DNA of 16,065 nt from the NCBI GenBank assembly GCA_903819605.1, contig CAIJEA010000022.1, positions 1-16,065 on the forward strand, read 5' to 3'. This document shows, piece after piece, positions 1 to 7,027 of the stretch (its first letter is position 1; each line of letters starts with the position of its first letter). Position numbers and translations under genes: made by a program. The notes beneath the pieces were generated by a model. That model saw only the letters and a program-made list of their open reading frames with translations. It did no database searches and was not told the DNA's origin. This DNA is from an uncultured cyanobacterium. GTDB lineage: Bacteria > Cyanobacteriota > Cyanobacteriia > Pseudanabaenales > Pseudanabaenaceae.

Positions 1-882
1 CCTTTTGTGAGCGTTTGCTGCGCTCTGATGTTTAATCGAGATCCTAATGTTCCTCCTTTTAATACTTCTTGGAGCTATAATCCAAACTGGTGGGGACGTT
101 TGAGAAATCAATTGGGATATAGGCTAATCGATCGCTTTGCTAAGCCAGTTACAGGATTGATTAATGAGTATCGCCAACAAAATAATCTTTTGCCATTCAG
201 ACATCCAAACGATGCCTATTCCCAACTCGCACAAATCTGCCAACAACCTGCTGCATTTGAATTTCCGAGAGAGTCTTTGCCTTCCTGCTTTCACTTTACT
301 GGCCCTTACTCAAATCCTGCTAGTCGCGAACCTGCATCTTTCCCATTTGATCGATTGACGGGGCAACCGCTTATTTATGCTTCTATGGGTACTATTCAAA
401 ATCGTTTGTTAGAAACGTTTCAGACTATTGCTGAGGCTTGTCAGGATTTAGATGCACAGTTAGTAATTGCTTTGGGCGGTGGAAGCACTCCCGAACTTCT
501 ACCTAATTTGGCTGGTTCTCCTCTAGTTGTTGAATTTGCACCACAATTAGAACTGCTTCAGAGAAGCGCACTTACAATTACCCACGCTGGTATGAATACT
601 ACTTTAGAATCATTGAGCAATGGTGTACCGATGGTTGCGATTCCGATTGCAAACGATCAACCTGGAGTAGCCTCCCGAATTGCATGGACTGGTACTGGTG
701 AGGTAGTACCCCTTAAGCGTTTAAATGTCTCTAGTCTAAGAAGTGCGATCGCAAAAGTATTTACTGAAGATTCTTATAAAAACAATGCTCGTAAGCTTCA
801 AGAAGCAATTCAAGTAGCTGGTGGAGTCAAGAGAGCCGCTGATATTGTCGAACAAGTGTTTCAAACTGGTAAGCCAGTTTGA
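1..882 (+). CDS. UGT/MGT-family glycosyltransferase, 5' end outside window
   Basis: This is the C-terminal part of a GT-B fold glycosyltransferase of the macrolide/zeaxanthin/UDP-glucosyl type (GT1). It would move a sugar from a nucleotide-sugar donor to a small or lipid acceptor in the cytoplasm. The frame is open to base 1 (Pro-Phe precede the first GTG), so the start lies upstream. About 293 residues are visible, against roughly 400-430 for the family. The clearest signature is the donor-binding stretch HAGMNTTLESLSNGVPM followed by PIANDQPG, with LIYASMGT marking the start of the C-terminal Rossmann domain and an E-F-x-P-Q-L-E-L-L segment before the His. A CrtX-like or YjiC-like enzyme is equally possible, and the acceptor cannot be read from sequence. 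A GT11 gene follows 51 bp downstream on the same strand, which hints at a shared glycan locus. The family call is sure; the substrate is unknown. Confidence 0.88.
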   Translation, partial: PFVSVCCALMFNRDPNVPPFNTSWSYNPNWWGRLRNQLGYRLIDRFAKPVTGLINEYRQQNNLLPFRHPNDAYSQLAQICQQPAAFEFPRESLPSCFHFTGPYSNPASREPASFPFDRLTGQPLIYASMGTIQNRLLETFQTIAEACQDLDAQLVIALGGGSTPELLPNLAGSPLVVEFAPQLELLQRSALTITHAGMNTTLESLSNGVPMVAIPIANDQPGVASRIAWTGTGEVVPLKRLNVSSLRSAIAKVFTEDSYKNNARKLQEAIQVAGGVKRAADIVEQVFQTGKPV

Positions 883-933
883 AAATTGCTGAAATGACCA
901 TTATTGACACCAAAAACCTAGAAAAGCCAAATT

Positions 934-2223
934 ATGCAAGAACAAGACAGTTCTACAGACACCAATACTAATTTCAAAAAATACATTACTACTAGTGAAA
1001 TAGACAGAGTATTTAGTGTATTTCAAACTTTTAGTAAAAATACTGAATGTATTGATTTTTCTTCAGTAAACAATGACGAAAAAGTTTTAACTATGTCCTC
1101 AATTGGACAATTAGGACGATTTGGGAATCAACTCTTCCAGTATGCATTTTTAAGTATTTGTGCTAAACAAAGTGGTGCAAAAATTGAATGTCCTGCATGG
1201 ATAGGTCAAAGTCTTTTTGGATTTCAAGATGCTGCTATAACGAAATGTTTGCCTCCTGCCATTGAATATAAGCATAATGAAGCAAATCTTTTTGATGTAA
1301 TTCCAGAGTTTACGCCTTACATTGAAAAGATTGCACAATCGAAGAGCATTTCAGTTGGAGTTGAATCTTTAAATTCAGGTATTTACAATGTTGATTTATG
1401 GGGCTTTTTCCAATTACATAGTAAAGCCTTTAGACCTTATCAAGAATATTTTCGCTCTCTATTTCAACCTGTCGATGATTTAAAAATTCCTTTGAATAAT
1501 GGTTTGAATATTTTACGCTCTAAGGGAAAAACGATTGTTGGTATTCATATTCGTAGAGGTGATTATATTACCGAGCCAAGGGCTGGATTTACATTGATAT
1601 TTCCTGCAAAATGGTATTGTCAATGGCTTGAAAGTATATGGGATGAGTTAGAAGATCCAGTTTTATTTCTTTGTAGCGACGATTTAGATAACGTTCTTCC
1701 TGAATTTGCTAAGTTTTCACCAGTGACGATACAAAATTTAGCAATAAAATTGCCAGATTTTTTTAAGGAGTTAGATATAGATTTTTATATGGACTTCTTT
1801 ATTTTGAGCAACTGTGATGTAGTTTGCACTAGCAACAGCATTTTTAGTTTTGCAGCTTGTATGCTTAATGAACGAGCTAATATGTTTGTTCGTCCAATCT
1901 GGGATTTTTCTATCAAGTTTATGATTTTCGATCCGTGGGACAGTAAACCGCTTTTATGGTTGGGAGACAAACAGCAAAGATTCTTTAAAAATTTTGCCGA
2001 AATTTTATATACTACCTATGTAACTCAAGGAGCTTGGACAATGCTCAAATCGATAATTGTTTACATTCCTGCGAGTATTATTAAAGGATGGGGAATTAGA
2101 CTATATCTAGGCTATAAAGTTCAAGGATTTGTTGGAGTTCTGAAGAGTGTTTTGCATACATTTGGTTGGAAATCTGCTTGGCAGCATCTAGAGACAAATA
2201 TTTCAGGATATGCCGATAAATAG
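934..2223 (+). CDS. GT11 family alpha-1,2-fucosyltransferase-like protein
   Basis: This predicted glycosyltransferase of CAZy family GT11 would transfer fucose (or a related sugar) from GDP-fucose to a galactose-containing glycan. The N-terminal family motif GRFGNQLFQYAF lies at about residues 61-72. The donor-binding motif HIRRGDY is at 205-211, and the TSNSIFSFAACML segment that usually ends the fold is near 297-309. At 429 residues it is longer than the usual 280-310. There are about 50 residues before the first motif and roughly 85 after the catalytic fold, the latter rich in aromatic and hydrophobic residues and perhaps membrane-associating. The ATG at 934 has no strong Shine-Dalgarno; an internal ATG at 1093 (start of MSSIGQLGRFG) is an alternative that would remove the extra N-terminus. 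The gene is visibly more A+T-rich than the pilus genes, as is common for transferred glycan genes. It follows another glycosyltransferase by 51 bp, so co-transcription is likely. Confidence 0.87.
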   Translation: MQEQDSSTDTNTNFKKYITTSEIDRVFSVFQTFSKNTECIDFSSVNNDEKVLTMSSIGQLGRFGNQLFQYAFLSICAKQSGAKIECPAWIGQSLFGFQDAAITKCLPPAIEYKHNEANLFDVIPEFTPYIEKIAQSKSISVGVESLNSGIYNVDLWGFFQLHSKAFRPYQEYFRSLFQPVDDLKIPLNNGLNILRSKGKTIVGIHIRRGDYITEPRAGFTLIFPAKWYCQWLESIWDELEDPVLFLCSDDLDNVLPEFAKFSPVTIQNLAIKLPDFFKELDIDFYMDFFILSNCDVVCTSNSIFSFAACMLNERANMFVRPIWDFSIKFMIFDPWDSKPLLWLGDKQQRFFKNFAEILYTTYVTQGAWTMLKSIIVYIPASIIKGWGIRLYLGYKVQGFVGVLKSVLHTFGWKSAWQHLETNISGYADK

Positions 2224-2371
2224 AAACTTAGTTATTTTGATTAAGAATTGGGTTAATTATCTAAAATATTTTTTTAATCTTACATATGACTATACCAAAA
2301 AACTATTTGTAAGTTGCGCTCAAATATATCAAATGAGAGCTCACAATCAGCCACTGTAAATATTTAAACCC

Positions 2372-2410
2372 GTTCTAGTGGAAAATTGAAATCAGCATTT
2401 CCACTAGAAC
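2372..2410. repeat. Palindromic dispersed repeat, complete copy
   Basis: The arms GTTCTAGTGGAAA (2372-2384) and TTTCCACTAGAAC (2398-2410) are perfect 13-bp inverted repeats around a 13-nt loop, ATTGAAATCAGCA. The same arms and loop recur at 4720-4758 and, diverged, at 5581-5619. Single arms occur at 3159-3171, 9120-9132, 9407-9418 and 9433-9444. All copies are intergenic, which fits a REP-like or MITE-like family. This is the cleanest copy in the window. Confidence 0.85.
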
Positions 2411-2416
2411 CAATGA

Positions 2417-2497
2417 GATCGGATGCTGTTACAAAGTGCGATTGCCATAGGATCGGGTAGCGTGAATTGGATCGGGTGCTGTTACAAAATGCGATCG
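2417..2497 (+). repeat. Pair of 28-nt direct repeats, 53-nt period
   Basis: The segments at 2417-2444 and 2470-2497 share GCTGTTACAAA and match at 25 of 28 positions. Between them a third, partial GATCGGGT starts at 2451. They lie directly after the palindrome and upstream of the 179-residue gene. They could be regulator sites or a decayed tandem duplication; nothing further can be read from them. Confidence 0.6.
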
Positions 2498-2555
2498 TGA
2501 CTACGATTTTAGGCTTAAAATATCAGCAAGCCAGCTATTTATTGAGAGGAATCTG

Positions 2556-3095
2556 ATGGGCGCAGCGCCTTATTGGTACTATACAAATTATCAGCCCGAT
2601 CTTAATGCAGCCTTACAAGCGCTAAGAGAAAGTGAATTTCAGGCTGGTCGATATTATCCTGCAATATTATTTTTAGATTTTCCAATCACGGAAAGCTCTC
2701 CTGCTCCTGAAGCGCAGCATCAATCTATTGAGGCAGCAATTGAAGCATCCGATGCCAGTGGAACACGTTCAATCCTTGATATTCTTCGAGTCTCAGAGAT
2801 ACCATGTCCATTTTCAAGAGAAGAGTTTAAGGCTGCGATGCTTGGAGGAAACTTTAAAATACTTGAAGAAGTATTTAATACTGCTTTCCCAATCCCTTCA
2901 GAAGAATTAGTTGCGCTGTTCGGTACTGAGTATCCGACTCATGAAACGATCGATGAAGTCATTTTCGACAACGCCAATCCTGAAGCATCAGGTGATTTTT
3001 GGGAATCTATTGATAGAGGAACAGCTAGATATATTATTGTCTATGAAGTAGATCGACCTAAAGAAATCTTCTTTATCGGTTATTCTTTTGACTGA
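2556..3095 (+). CDS. Conserved-looking hypothetical protein, 179 aa
   Basis: I do not recognise a named family. The protein is acidic and soluble, with no signal peptide or membrane segment. The N-terminus carries aromatic residues (PYWYYTNYQPDLNAALQALR). A middle part, DASGTRSILDILRVSE, precedes an acidic C-terminal half ending in RYIIVYEVDRPKEIFFIGYSFD-like strands, so a mixed alpha/beta fold is likely. The phrase LVALFGTEYPT near residues 118-128 looks like a structural motif. The ATG at 2556 is well supported by GAGAGGA (2544-2550) five bases before it. Codon use and length are those of a genuine gene. It stands alone: the next gene is on the opposite strand and the upstream spacer is full of repeats. 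From general memory, similar small hypothetical proteins occur in other cyanobacteria, but no function can be given. Confidence 0.75.
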   Translation: MGAAPYWYYTNYQPDLNAALQALRESEFQAGRYYPAILFLDFPITESSPAPEAQHQSIEAAIEASDASGTRSILDILRVSEIPCPFSREEFKAAMLGGNFKILEEVFNTAFPIPSEELVALFGTEYPTHETIDEVIFDNANPEASGDFWESIDRGTARYIIVYEVDRPKEIFFIGYSFD

Positions 3096-3158
3096 TAGTG
3101 ATGCAACAATTTTGAGCGACCCGCCAAGCTGACCTAGTAAAAAAATAAATGTGCAAAT

Positions 3159-3171
3159 TTTCCACTAAAAC
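3159..3171. repeat. Single arm of the palindromic repeat (degenerate)
   Basis: TTTCCACTAAAAC matches the right arm TTTCCACTAGAAC at 12 of 13 positions and is followed closely by a HIP1 site (3177-3184). A left arm is only faintly visible (CTAGTAAAAA upstream), so this is a decayed copy. It sits in the 145-bp spacer between the stop codons of two convergent genes. Confidence 0.5.
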
Positions 3172-3240
3172 GCAGAGCGATCGCTAGTCTCTATAAACCG
3201 TAAAAAATATTTATTTCATTCCGATCGCAAGCTTGGCAAA

Positions 3241-4605
3241 CTAAAAGGAGCAAACAGTGACTGGTTTGACAGGACAGACTTTTATCCCGATTGGATTGTT
3301 ACTAAGAGAGAGAGAAGTCAACTTTTTCAAAGCTACTAAAGGCTTGATATCAGTGATTTGATTGTTATCAAGTTCGAGTTCTTCTAAATTAGTCAAACTA
3401 ACTAGAGGATATACATTACTGATTTGATTGCTATGGACTTTAAGGTATGTCAACTTAGTTAAACCCTCTAAAGTTTTAATATCAGTAATTTGATTGTTTG
3501 ACAGCCAAAGGTTAGTCAAATCAGTTAAATTATTTAAAGGTTTAATATTAGAGATTTGATTGTAATCAAGACCGAGACCACTTAAATTAATCAAACTCGA
3601 TAGAGAACGCACATCATTGATTTGATTATTTGACAGCCAAAGGTCAGTCAAATTAGTTAATCTTTCTAATGGTTTAATATCTACGATTTGATTGCTTGAC
3701 AGATGAAGGGCAGTCAAATTAGTTAATCTTTCTAATGGTTTAATATCTACAATTTGATTGCTTGACAGCCAAAGGTCGGTCAAATTAGTTAAACTCTCTA
3801 ACGGTTTAATATCTGCGATTTGGTTTTGGTCGATGGTAAGGTCAGTCAAATTAGTTAATCCTGAGAGAGATTCAATACTGCTAATATGATTCTTAAAGAT
3901 GCTGAGTCTACTCAAATTAGTCAAAACGACCAAAGGTTTAATATCTACGATTTGGTTATCTGCAAGCTCAAGTTCAGTCAAATCAGCTAATCCAGTAAGA
4001 GGTTTAAGATCGCTGATTTTATTTTTGGTAAGACTTAGATGAGTCAGTTTAGATAAATTCTCTATAGGCTTAAGATCGCTGATTTGATCGTAAGGGAGCC
4101 AAAGTGTAGTCAAATTAGTTAAACTTTTTAAAGGTCTAATATCGCTGATTTGATTGAGACCGAGTATAAGCTCTGTCAAATTAGTTAAGCTCTCTAGAGG
4201 TCTAATATTGATGATTTGATTGCCCGCGAGGTTAAGTGCGGTCAATTTCTTTAAATTCTCTAGAGACTTAATATCGATAATTTGATTGTCAGAGAGATCG
4301 AGAGCTTTCAAATTAGTCAAACTTGCAATCGGTGCAATATCTTTTATATTGTGAACGAGGGTAGAAGAAATTTTGAATTCCGATAGGCTATTTAGTCTAG
4401 AGTTGGCTTGCTTGCAATCTTGTGTACCAGCTTGCTTTAGCATTAGTTCTATGGTCTTTCTGGTTTCTAACGGGAGCGTATCTTTTTGCAGACACCATTG
4501 CTCAAAGCTTTGATGAGTATTCGGAATTGCTTGTGTCATTGATACATGAAGCGATAGTAAGACTGTAGCTACCGAGAAAACACTGAATGTTAAAAGATTT
4601 TTCAT
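3241..4605 (-). CDS. Secreted leucine-rich-repeat protein, internalin-like
   Basis: This is a 454-residue exported LRR protein, probably periplasmic or surface-exposed, of the type that binds protein or glycan partners. Residues 1-26 form a classic signal peptide (Lys near the start, hydrophobic core, TQA cleavage site). Residues 27-80 are a helical cap with two cysteines (EQWCLQK and TQDCKQ). From about residue 88 there are 15 full 22-residue repeats and one partial repeat with the pattern LTxLxLSxNQIxDIKPLxxL, the same register as Listeria internalins. The C-terminus ends NNPIGIKVCPVKPVTVCSF, with two more cysteines that could close the last repeat. There is no sortase motif or membrane anchor. 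The start ATG has AGGA seven bases upstream. Its neighbours give no clue to a partner. The fold is certain; the ligand is unknown. Confidence 0.9.
   Translation of the reverse strand: MKNLLTFSVFSVATVLLSLHVSMTQAIPNTHQSFEQWCLQKDTLPLETRKTIELMLKQAGTQDCKQANSRLNSLSEFKISSTLVHNIKDIAPIASLTNLKALDLSDNQIIDIKSLENLKKLTALNLAGNQIINIRPLESLTNLTELILGLNQISDIRPLKSLTNLTTLWLPYDQISDLKPIENLSKLTHLSLTKNKISDLKPLTGLADLTELELADNQIVDIKPLVVLTNLSRLSIFKNHISSIESLSGLTNLTDLTIDQNQIADIKPLESLTNLTDLWLSSNQIVDIKPLERLTNLTALHLSSNQIVDIKPLERLTNLTDLWLSNNQINDVRSLSSLINLSGLGLDYNQISNIKPLNNLTDLTNLWLSNNQITDIKTLEGLTKLTYLKVHSNQISNVYPLVSLTNLEELELDNNQITDIKPLVALKKLTSLSLSNNPIGIKVCPVKPVTVCSF
3645..3768 (-). repeat. Near-identical 58-nt DNA repeats inside the LRR gene
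   Basis: Positions 3645-3702 and 3711-3768 are identical except for one base, with a 66-nt period equal to one 22-residue LRR unit. They encode the repeats ending NQIVDIKPLERLTNLT. Other units of the gene are clearly diverged at DNA level, so this pair reflects a recent unit duplication or gene conversion. Confidence 0.8.
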
Positions 4606-4675
4606 ACAGATTCCTGTTTTTCATAACTTTAACGCGAGTCTGCAAGTCTTTATGCGATCGCTGACAGAGTGTTAT

Positions 4676-4689
4676 GCGATCGCGATCGC
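4676..4689. repeat. Overlapping double HIP1 site
   Basis: Two GCGATCGC octamers overlap by two bases (GCGATCGCGATCGC), with another copy at 4654-4661. HIP1 is the highly over-represented palindrome of many cyanobacterial genomes, and about two dozen exact copies occur in this window, mainly between genes. They are the main taxonomic marker here. Confidence 0.85.
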
Positions 4690-4719
4690 ATAGTTAAACC
4701 TATGTAAATATTGGTATTC

Positions 4720-4826
4720 GTTCTAGGGGAAAATTGAAATTAGCATTTCCACTAGAACTGCGATCGCCTATTTATAAACCCCATACCTCAAATACCCCAC
4801 TGCGATCGCTGTCTCGACCATGCCCC
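4720..4826 (+). repeat. Repeat block A: palindrome plus leader copied from zinc-ribbon gene
   Basis: The block starts with the palindromic repeat (left arm 4720-4732 with one mismatch, right arm 4746-4758). It continues collinearly with 5581-5688: AAATACCCCACT is at 4790-4801 and 5652-5663, CGATCGCTGTCTC follows in both, and both end ATGCCC (4820 and 5682). The second copy is the leader and start of a zinc-ribbon gene, but here similarity stops right after the ATGCCC and a terminator hairpin follows. It therefore looks like the 5' remnant of a duplicated gene. Confidence 0.7.
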
Positions 4827-4834
4827 CAGTGCTT

Positions 4835-4866
4835 AAAAAGCACCCTAGATAATGTCTGGGGTGCTT
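4835..4866 (-). terminator. Rho-independent terminator, minus strand
   Basis: AAGCACCC (4838-4845) pairs with GGGTGCTT (4859-4866), an 8-bp G+C-containing stem with a 13-nt loop. On the minus strand the stem runs straight into TTTTT, while the plus strand has no T-run. It would end transcripts from the minus-strand small genes between 4915 and 5363. Confidence 0.75.
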
Positions 4867-4914
4867 CTTATATATTTGAGCATGACTTACATTAAGCTTC
4901 AGTGCAAAGTCTGA

Positions 4915-5115
4915 TTAACGATTGGGCTGAAAGTATCCATCGCAAATTTTGAGGCGATCATAGACTAGATTTATCTCCACAGCTTTACAGATAGCCATAT
5001 CGGAAAGTGCCAATAAAGAGTAATTTTTAAAACCGAATGGTGTTAGATATTCTGTTTTTCCCTTGTGGAAATGCTCTATTTTCACGAGAAATCTTTGTGG
5101 TGAGTAACGCAACAA
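4915..5115 (-). CDS. Uncertain small hypothetical ORF, 66 aa
   Basis: I do not recognise this reading frame. It would give a basic, soluble 66-residue protein starting at a TTG with no Shine-Dalgarno; only two further sense codons lie upstream before a stop. Composition is protein-like (RFLVKIEHFHKGKTEY, then LVYDRLKICDGYF), with no membrane segment. Reasons to keep it: it lies just upstream of a good minus-strand terminator and just downstream of another small minus-strand gene. Reasons to doubt it: the weak start and the rearranged surroundings. It may be the 3' remnant of a longer broken gene, or not coding at all. Confidence 0.3.
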   Translation of the reverse strand: MLRYSPQRFLVKIEHFHKGKTEYLTPFGFKNYSLLALSDMAICKAVEINLVYDRLKICDGYFQPNR

Positions 5116-5168
5116 TAAATTTTAAAATCATTTCTTTTTTGCCATCTTTCGATTAGTAGGATCTTGGG

Positions 5169-5363
5169 CTAGATAGATAAAATTAATACTTCCACAATTG
5201 CTGCAACCACTACTGCTGACAGAGATAAAGTGAAAAAGCGACCATTTAAGAGACCTGAACCTAATAAGTCAGCATTTCGTCCAAACGCAAAAAAGAGAGA
5301 CCAAGCTTTAGTTTGGCTAATATTTTCAAAGTTATTGAAGTTAGGAGAAAAAATAGGGGACAT
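5169..5363 (-). CDS. Small membrane protein, faint high-light-inducible-protein resemblance
   Basis: A 64-residue protein with one C-terminal membrane helix (about residues 43-62: FFTLSLSAVVVAAIVEVLIL). The start was placed at ATG 5363, which has CAGG eight bases upstream; the frame runs on to a TTG 33 bases earlier without a ribosome site. Ahead of the helix are KAWSLFFAFGRNADLL and then GLLNGRFF. High-light-inducible (HLIP/SCP) proteins of cyanobacteria are about this size and have a Trp/Phe-containing lead-in, an N-G-R, and one helix that binds chlorophyll and carotenoid. Here N-G-R is present, but the usual Glu before it and the AMIGF after it are not. So this is either a divergent relative or an unrelated single-TM protein. 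It is followed on the same strand by a weak ORF and a terminator. Confidence 0.5.
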   Translation of the reverse strand: MSPIFSPNFNNFENISQTKAWSLFFAFGRNADLLGSGLLNGRFFTLSLSAVVVAAIVEVLILSI

Positions 5364-5580
5364 AGCAATTACCTGTCTAAATTCTATTGAATGCAATAAA
5401 ACTTAACATTGTGCCATTTATTTCGCAATCCTTTTTCACGATTAACTTCATATTTATGTCGTTTGAAATAAGTCTTTTGATTAGTAAACTCATGCTCAGA
5501 GTAAAGATGATTCTTACCCCTAGTCGAATGGTTGTCGAACAGCATGGATAAGTTGATTTAGGTGCGATCGCTATTTAGTT

Positions 5581-5688
5581 GTTCTAATAGAAAATTGAAA
5601 TCAACACTTTCTACTAAATCAACGTTCACCTATCCACTTACAAAATGCCGAAAATACCCCACTACGATCGCTGTCTCAACAATGCCCA
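5581..5688 (+). repeat. Repeat block B: diverged palindrome and leader of zinc-ribbon gene
   Basis: This is collinear with 4720-4826 over about 107 bases with one single-base shift. It starts GTTCTAATAGAAA, keeps the ATTGAAATCA loop, and has a right arm diverged to CTTTCTACTAAAT. It then carries AAATACCCCACT and ATGCCC at matching spacing. Outward from the core, GTTGATTTA near 5553 and TAAATCAAC at 5615-5623 form a further 9-bp inverted repeat. It is the immediate upstream region of the broken zinc-ribbon gene. Confidence 0.7.
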
Positions 5689-5992
5689 TAGAAATTACCT
5701 ATGTGCCATGCACCCCGAAGGCGCTAGCGGCGATTCATGTCCAGACTTTGCTGGTAATGGTTGGGATCTATGGTGTCCCGAAGGCTATAAATTTGTAGAC
5801 GAATAGCTTGTTAAATTACCAGTGACCTATGAAACTAACCATGCACCAAGTATAACGAGATCGCAGCAGTTGCAGATTTTCAAGACTCACCCAATGTTTA
5901 CAGGCTTGTGTCTGCAATGTCGCTATATTTATGTAGAGAATAGCGATCGCCTTAATTGGAATTGTCCTATGTGTGGATGGCAGAACCACTAA
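5682..5992 (+). pseudogene. Broken zinc-ribbon protein gene (frameshift and internal TAG)
   Basis: Starting at ATG 5682 the frame reads MPIEITY, then runs out of register. A one-base shift near 5700 brings in CAMHPEGASGDSCPDF, then GNGWDLWCPEGYKFVDE, then an in-frame TAG at 5804-5806. The same frame continues as LVKLPVTYETNHAPS, THPMFTGLCLQC, and DRLNWNCPMCGWQNH, ending at TAA 5990-5992. The C-terminus has two CxxC pairs (CLQC and CPMC) typical of a zinc ribbon, and the N-terminal half has more cysteines. If repaired it would be a protein of about 103 residues. A 3' copy of the same gene lies at 7028-7102 and a leader copy at 4720-4826. The stop codon overlaps that of the convergent Rieske gene. 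A pseudogene is the simplest reading; recoding at the TAG or a sequence error cannot be excluded. Confidence 0.65.
5941..5980 (+). repeat. 40-nt direct repeat, copy 1 (left of Rieske gene)
   Basis: It matches 7054-7093 at 38 of 40 positions in the same orientation, sharing CCTTAATTGGAATTGTCCTA. The two copies lie on either side of the Rieske gene and encode the zinc-ribbon end (LNWNCP-x-CGW) in both. Confidence 0.85.
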
Positions 5993-6960
5993 TTATTGAA
6001 AAACTGACGGCGCATTTTCCGATACTCTACCTGTAAAGCATCTGATTGAACGTGCAATTCTTCATTAAGGTCATAGGGGACAATCTGGGGATGTTGAGAT
6101 TCTACAATCGGTTTATCTTGATTGAAAACCTTTAAGACCCGTTTACGCGCATCTGCATCTGCCCAATTACCAGTAAAAAAGCTCCGTAGATTGATCCATT
6201 TACTTACCGTTGTCTGGTCATCAATCGGAACATGAGCGCTGTAAATAAGCAATCTGCCAAATACTAAATGTACTTCTAGCACAGTAATATTAGGCATAAA
6301 GAAAGCTGTCCGAGTTTTAACTACTGAAGGTTGCTTCGATGCCAAAAAGCCCCAAATACCTTTAGGTGGTGATGCATTGACCATTACAGTTGCTCCAGCA
6401 CCAGTTGGATAATTTTCCACTGTAAATTCAGCAATTTGTGGACGATCTTTATCGCCAAAGGAACCAGCATGAACGAAAGGTACGTGAGCAACATCTAAGG
6501 CATTTTCCATAACACGGCTGTAGTGGGTATGCCAGAGAAAATCCCCATGAAGAGATTTGAGCTTAGGATCGTTAAAGTTAGGTAATTCTGGAATTGGGAT
6601 ACGCTCTACTTCAGTGGCATCACCCATGAATAACCATACCCATCCATATTTTTCTTGAGCATCATAAACTTTGACCTTAGCTCTATGGGGGATAGGTGTA
6701 TTAGGTAGATTTGCAGGAATATTTGTGCAGCTTCCATCCGCTTGATATTCCCAGCCATGATAGGGACAGACGATACATCCACCTTTGATCCGTCCACCAG
6801 ATAAAGCTGCGCCACGATGAACGCATAGATCCTGCATCGCTACAATCTGCTGAGAATCCGTGCGATAGATCGCCAAATTTTGATTCAGCACTTTAATACG
6901 CTTAGGCGTAGATGTAATTGCATCTGAGAATTCAACGGCATACCAGAAATTTTTCAGCAT
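5989..6960 (-). CDS. Rieske [2Fe-2S] non-heme iron oxygenase, alpha subunit
   Basis: This is a 323-residue Rieske-type oxygenase that would use O2 and electrons from a separate reductase to hydroxylate or demethylate an aromatic or other organic substrate. The Rieske cluster motif is complete: CVHRG (Cys46, His48) and CPYHGW (Cys65, His68). The catalytic domain has ENALDVAHVPFVH with bridging Asp156 and iron ligands His159 and His164. NQDKPIVESQ near residues 275-285 would supply the third ligand Asp. Size and layout match the shorter single-component oxygenases (vanillate-demethylase-like) rather than the larger pheophorbide a oxygenase group with C-terminal membrane helices. MLKNFWYA is a typical family start although the Shine-Dalgarno is weak. 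No reductase or ferredoxin gene is nearby, so the substrate is unknown. The gene is bracketed by 40-bp direct repeats belonging to zinc-ribbon gene copies, and its TAG overlaps the TAA of the one at its 3' end. Confidence 0.9.
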   Translation of the reverse strand: MLKNFWYAVEFSDAITSTPKRIKVLNQNLAIYRTDSQQIVAMQDLCVHRGAALSGGRIKGGCIVCPYHGWEYQADGSCTNIPANLPNTPIPHRAKVKVYDAQEKYGWVWLFMGDATEVERIPIPELPNFNDPKLKSLHGDFLWHTHYSRVMENALDVAHVPFVHAGSFGDKDRPQIAEFTVENYPTGAGATVMVNASPPKGIWGFLASKQPSVVKTRTAFFMPNITVLEVHLVFGRLLIYSAHVPIDDQTTVSKWINLRSFFTGNWADADARKRVLKVFNQDKPIVESQHPQIVPYDLNEELHVQSDALQVEYRKMRRQFFNN

Positions 6961-7027
6961 AGATTGATTTTAGCTACTTCAGTTGATAAATAACTAAGAT
7001 TTAACTACTTTTTTTTGATCCATTTGC

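Larger units (their letters stand above)
2224..2555. other. Repeat-bearing spacer between GT11 gene and 179-aa protein
   Basis: This 332-bp spacer has no convincing coding sequence. Its first half is very A+T-rich and shows no clear terminator after the GT11 gene. Its second half holds a 13-bp hairpin repeat (2372-2410) and two 28-nt near-identical segments (2417-2444 and 2470-2497), both described separately. A Shine-Dalgarno GAGAGGA at 2544-2550 serves the next gene. Confidence 0.7.

Noticed and set aside
3123..3237. 8-bp inverted repeat GCCAAGCT/AGCTTGGC
   Set aside because: The arms are about 99 bases apart with no flanking T-run or direct repeats; chance is likely.
3241..4605. Regular 66-nt periodicity that could be mistaken for a CRISPR-like array
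   Set aside because: It is the coding sequence of 22-residue leucine-rich repeats; units are diverged and there are no spacers.
5384..5545. Minus-strand 53-codon frame, Lys/His-rich, ahead of the small membrane-protein gene
   Set aside because: No Shine-Dalgarno, no recognisable motif, and it lies in rearranged DNA; too weak to call a gene.
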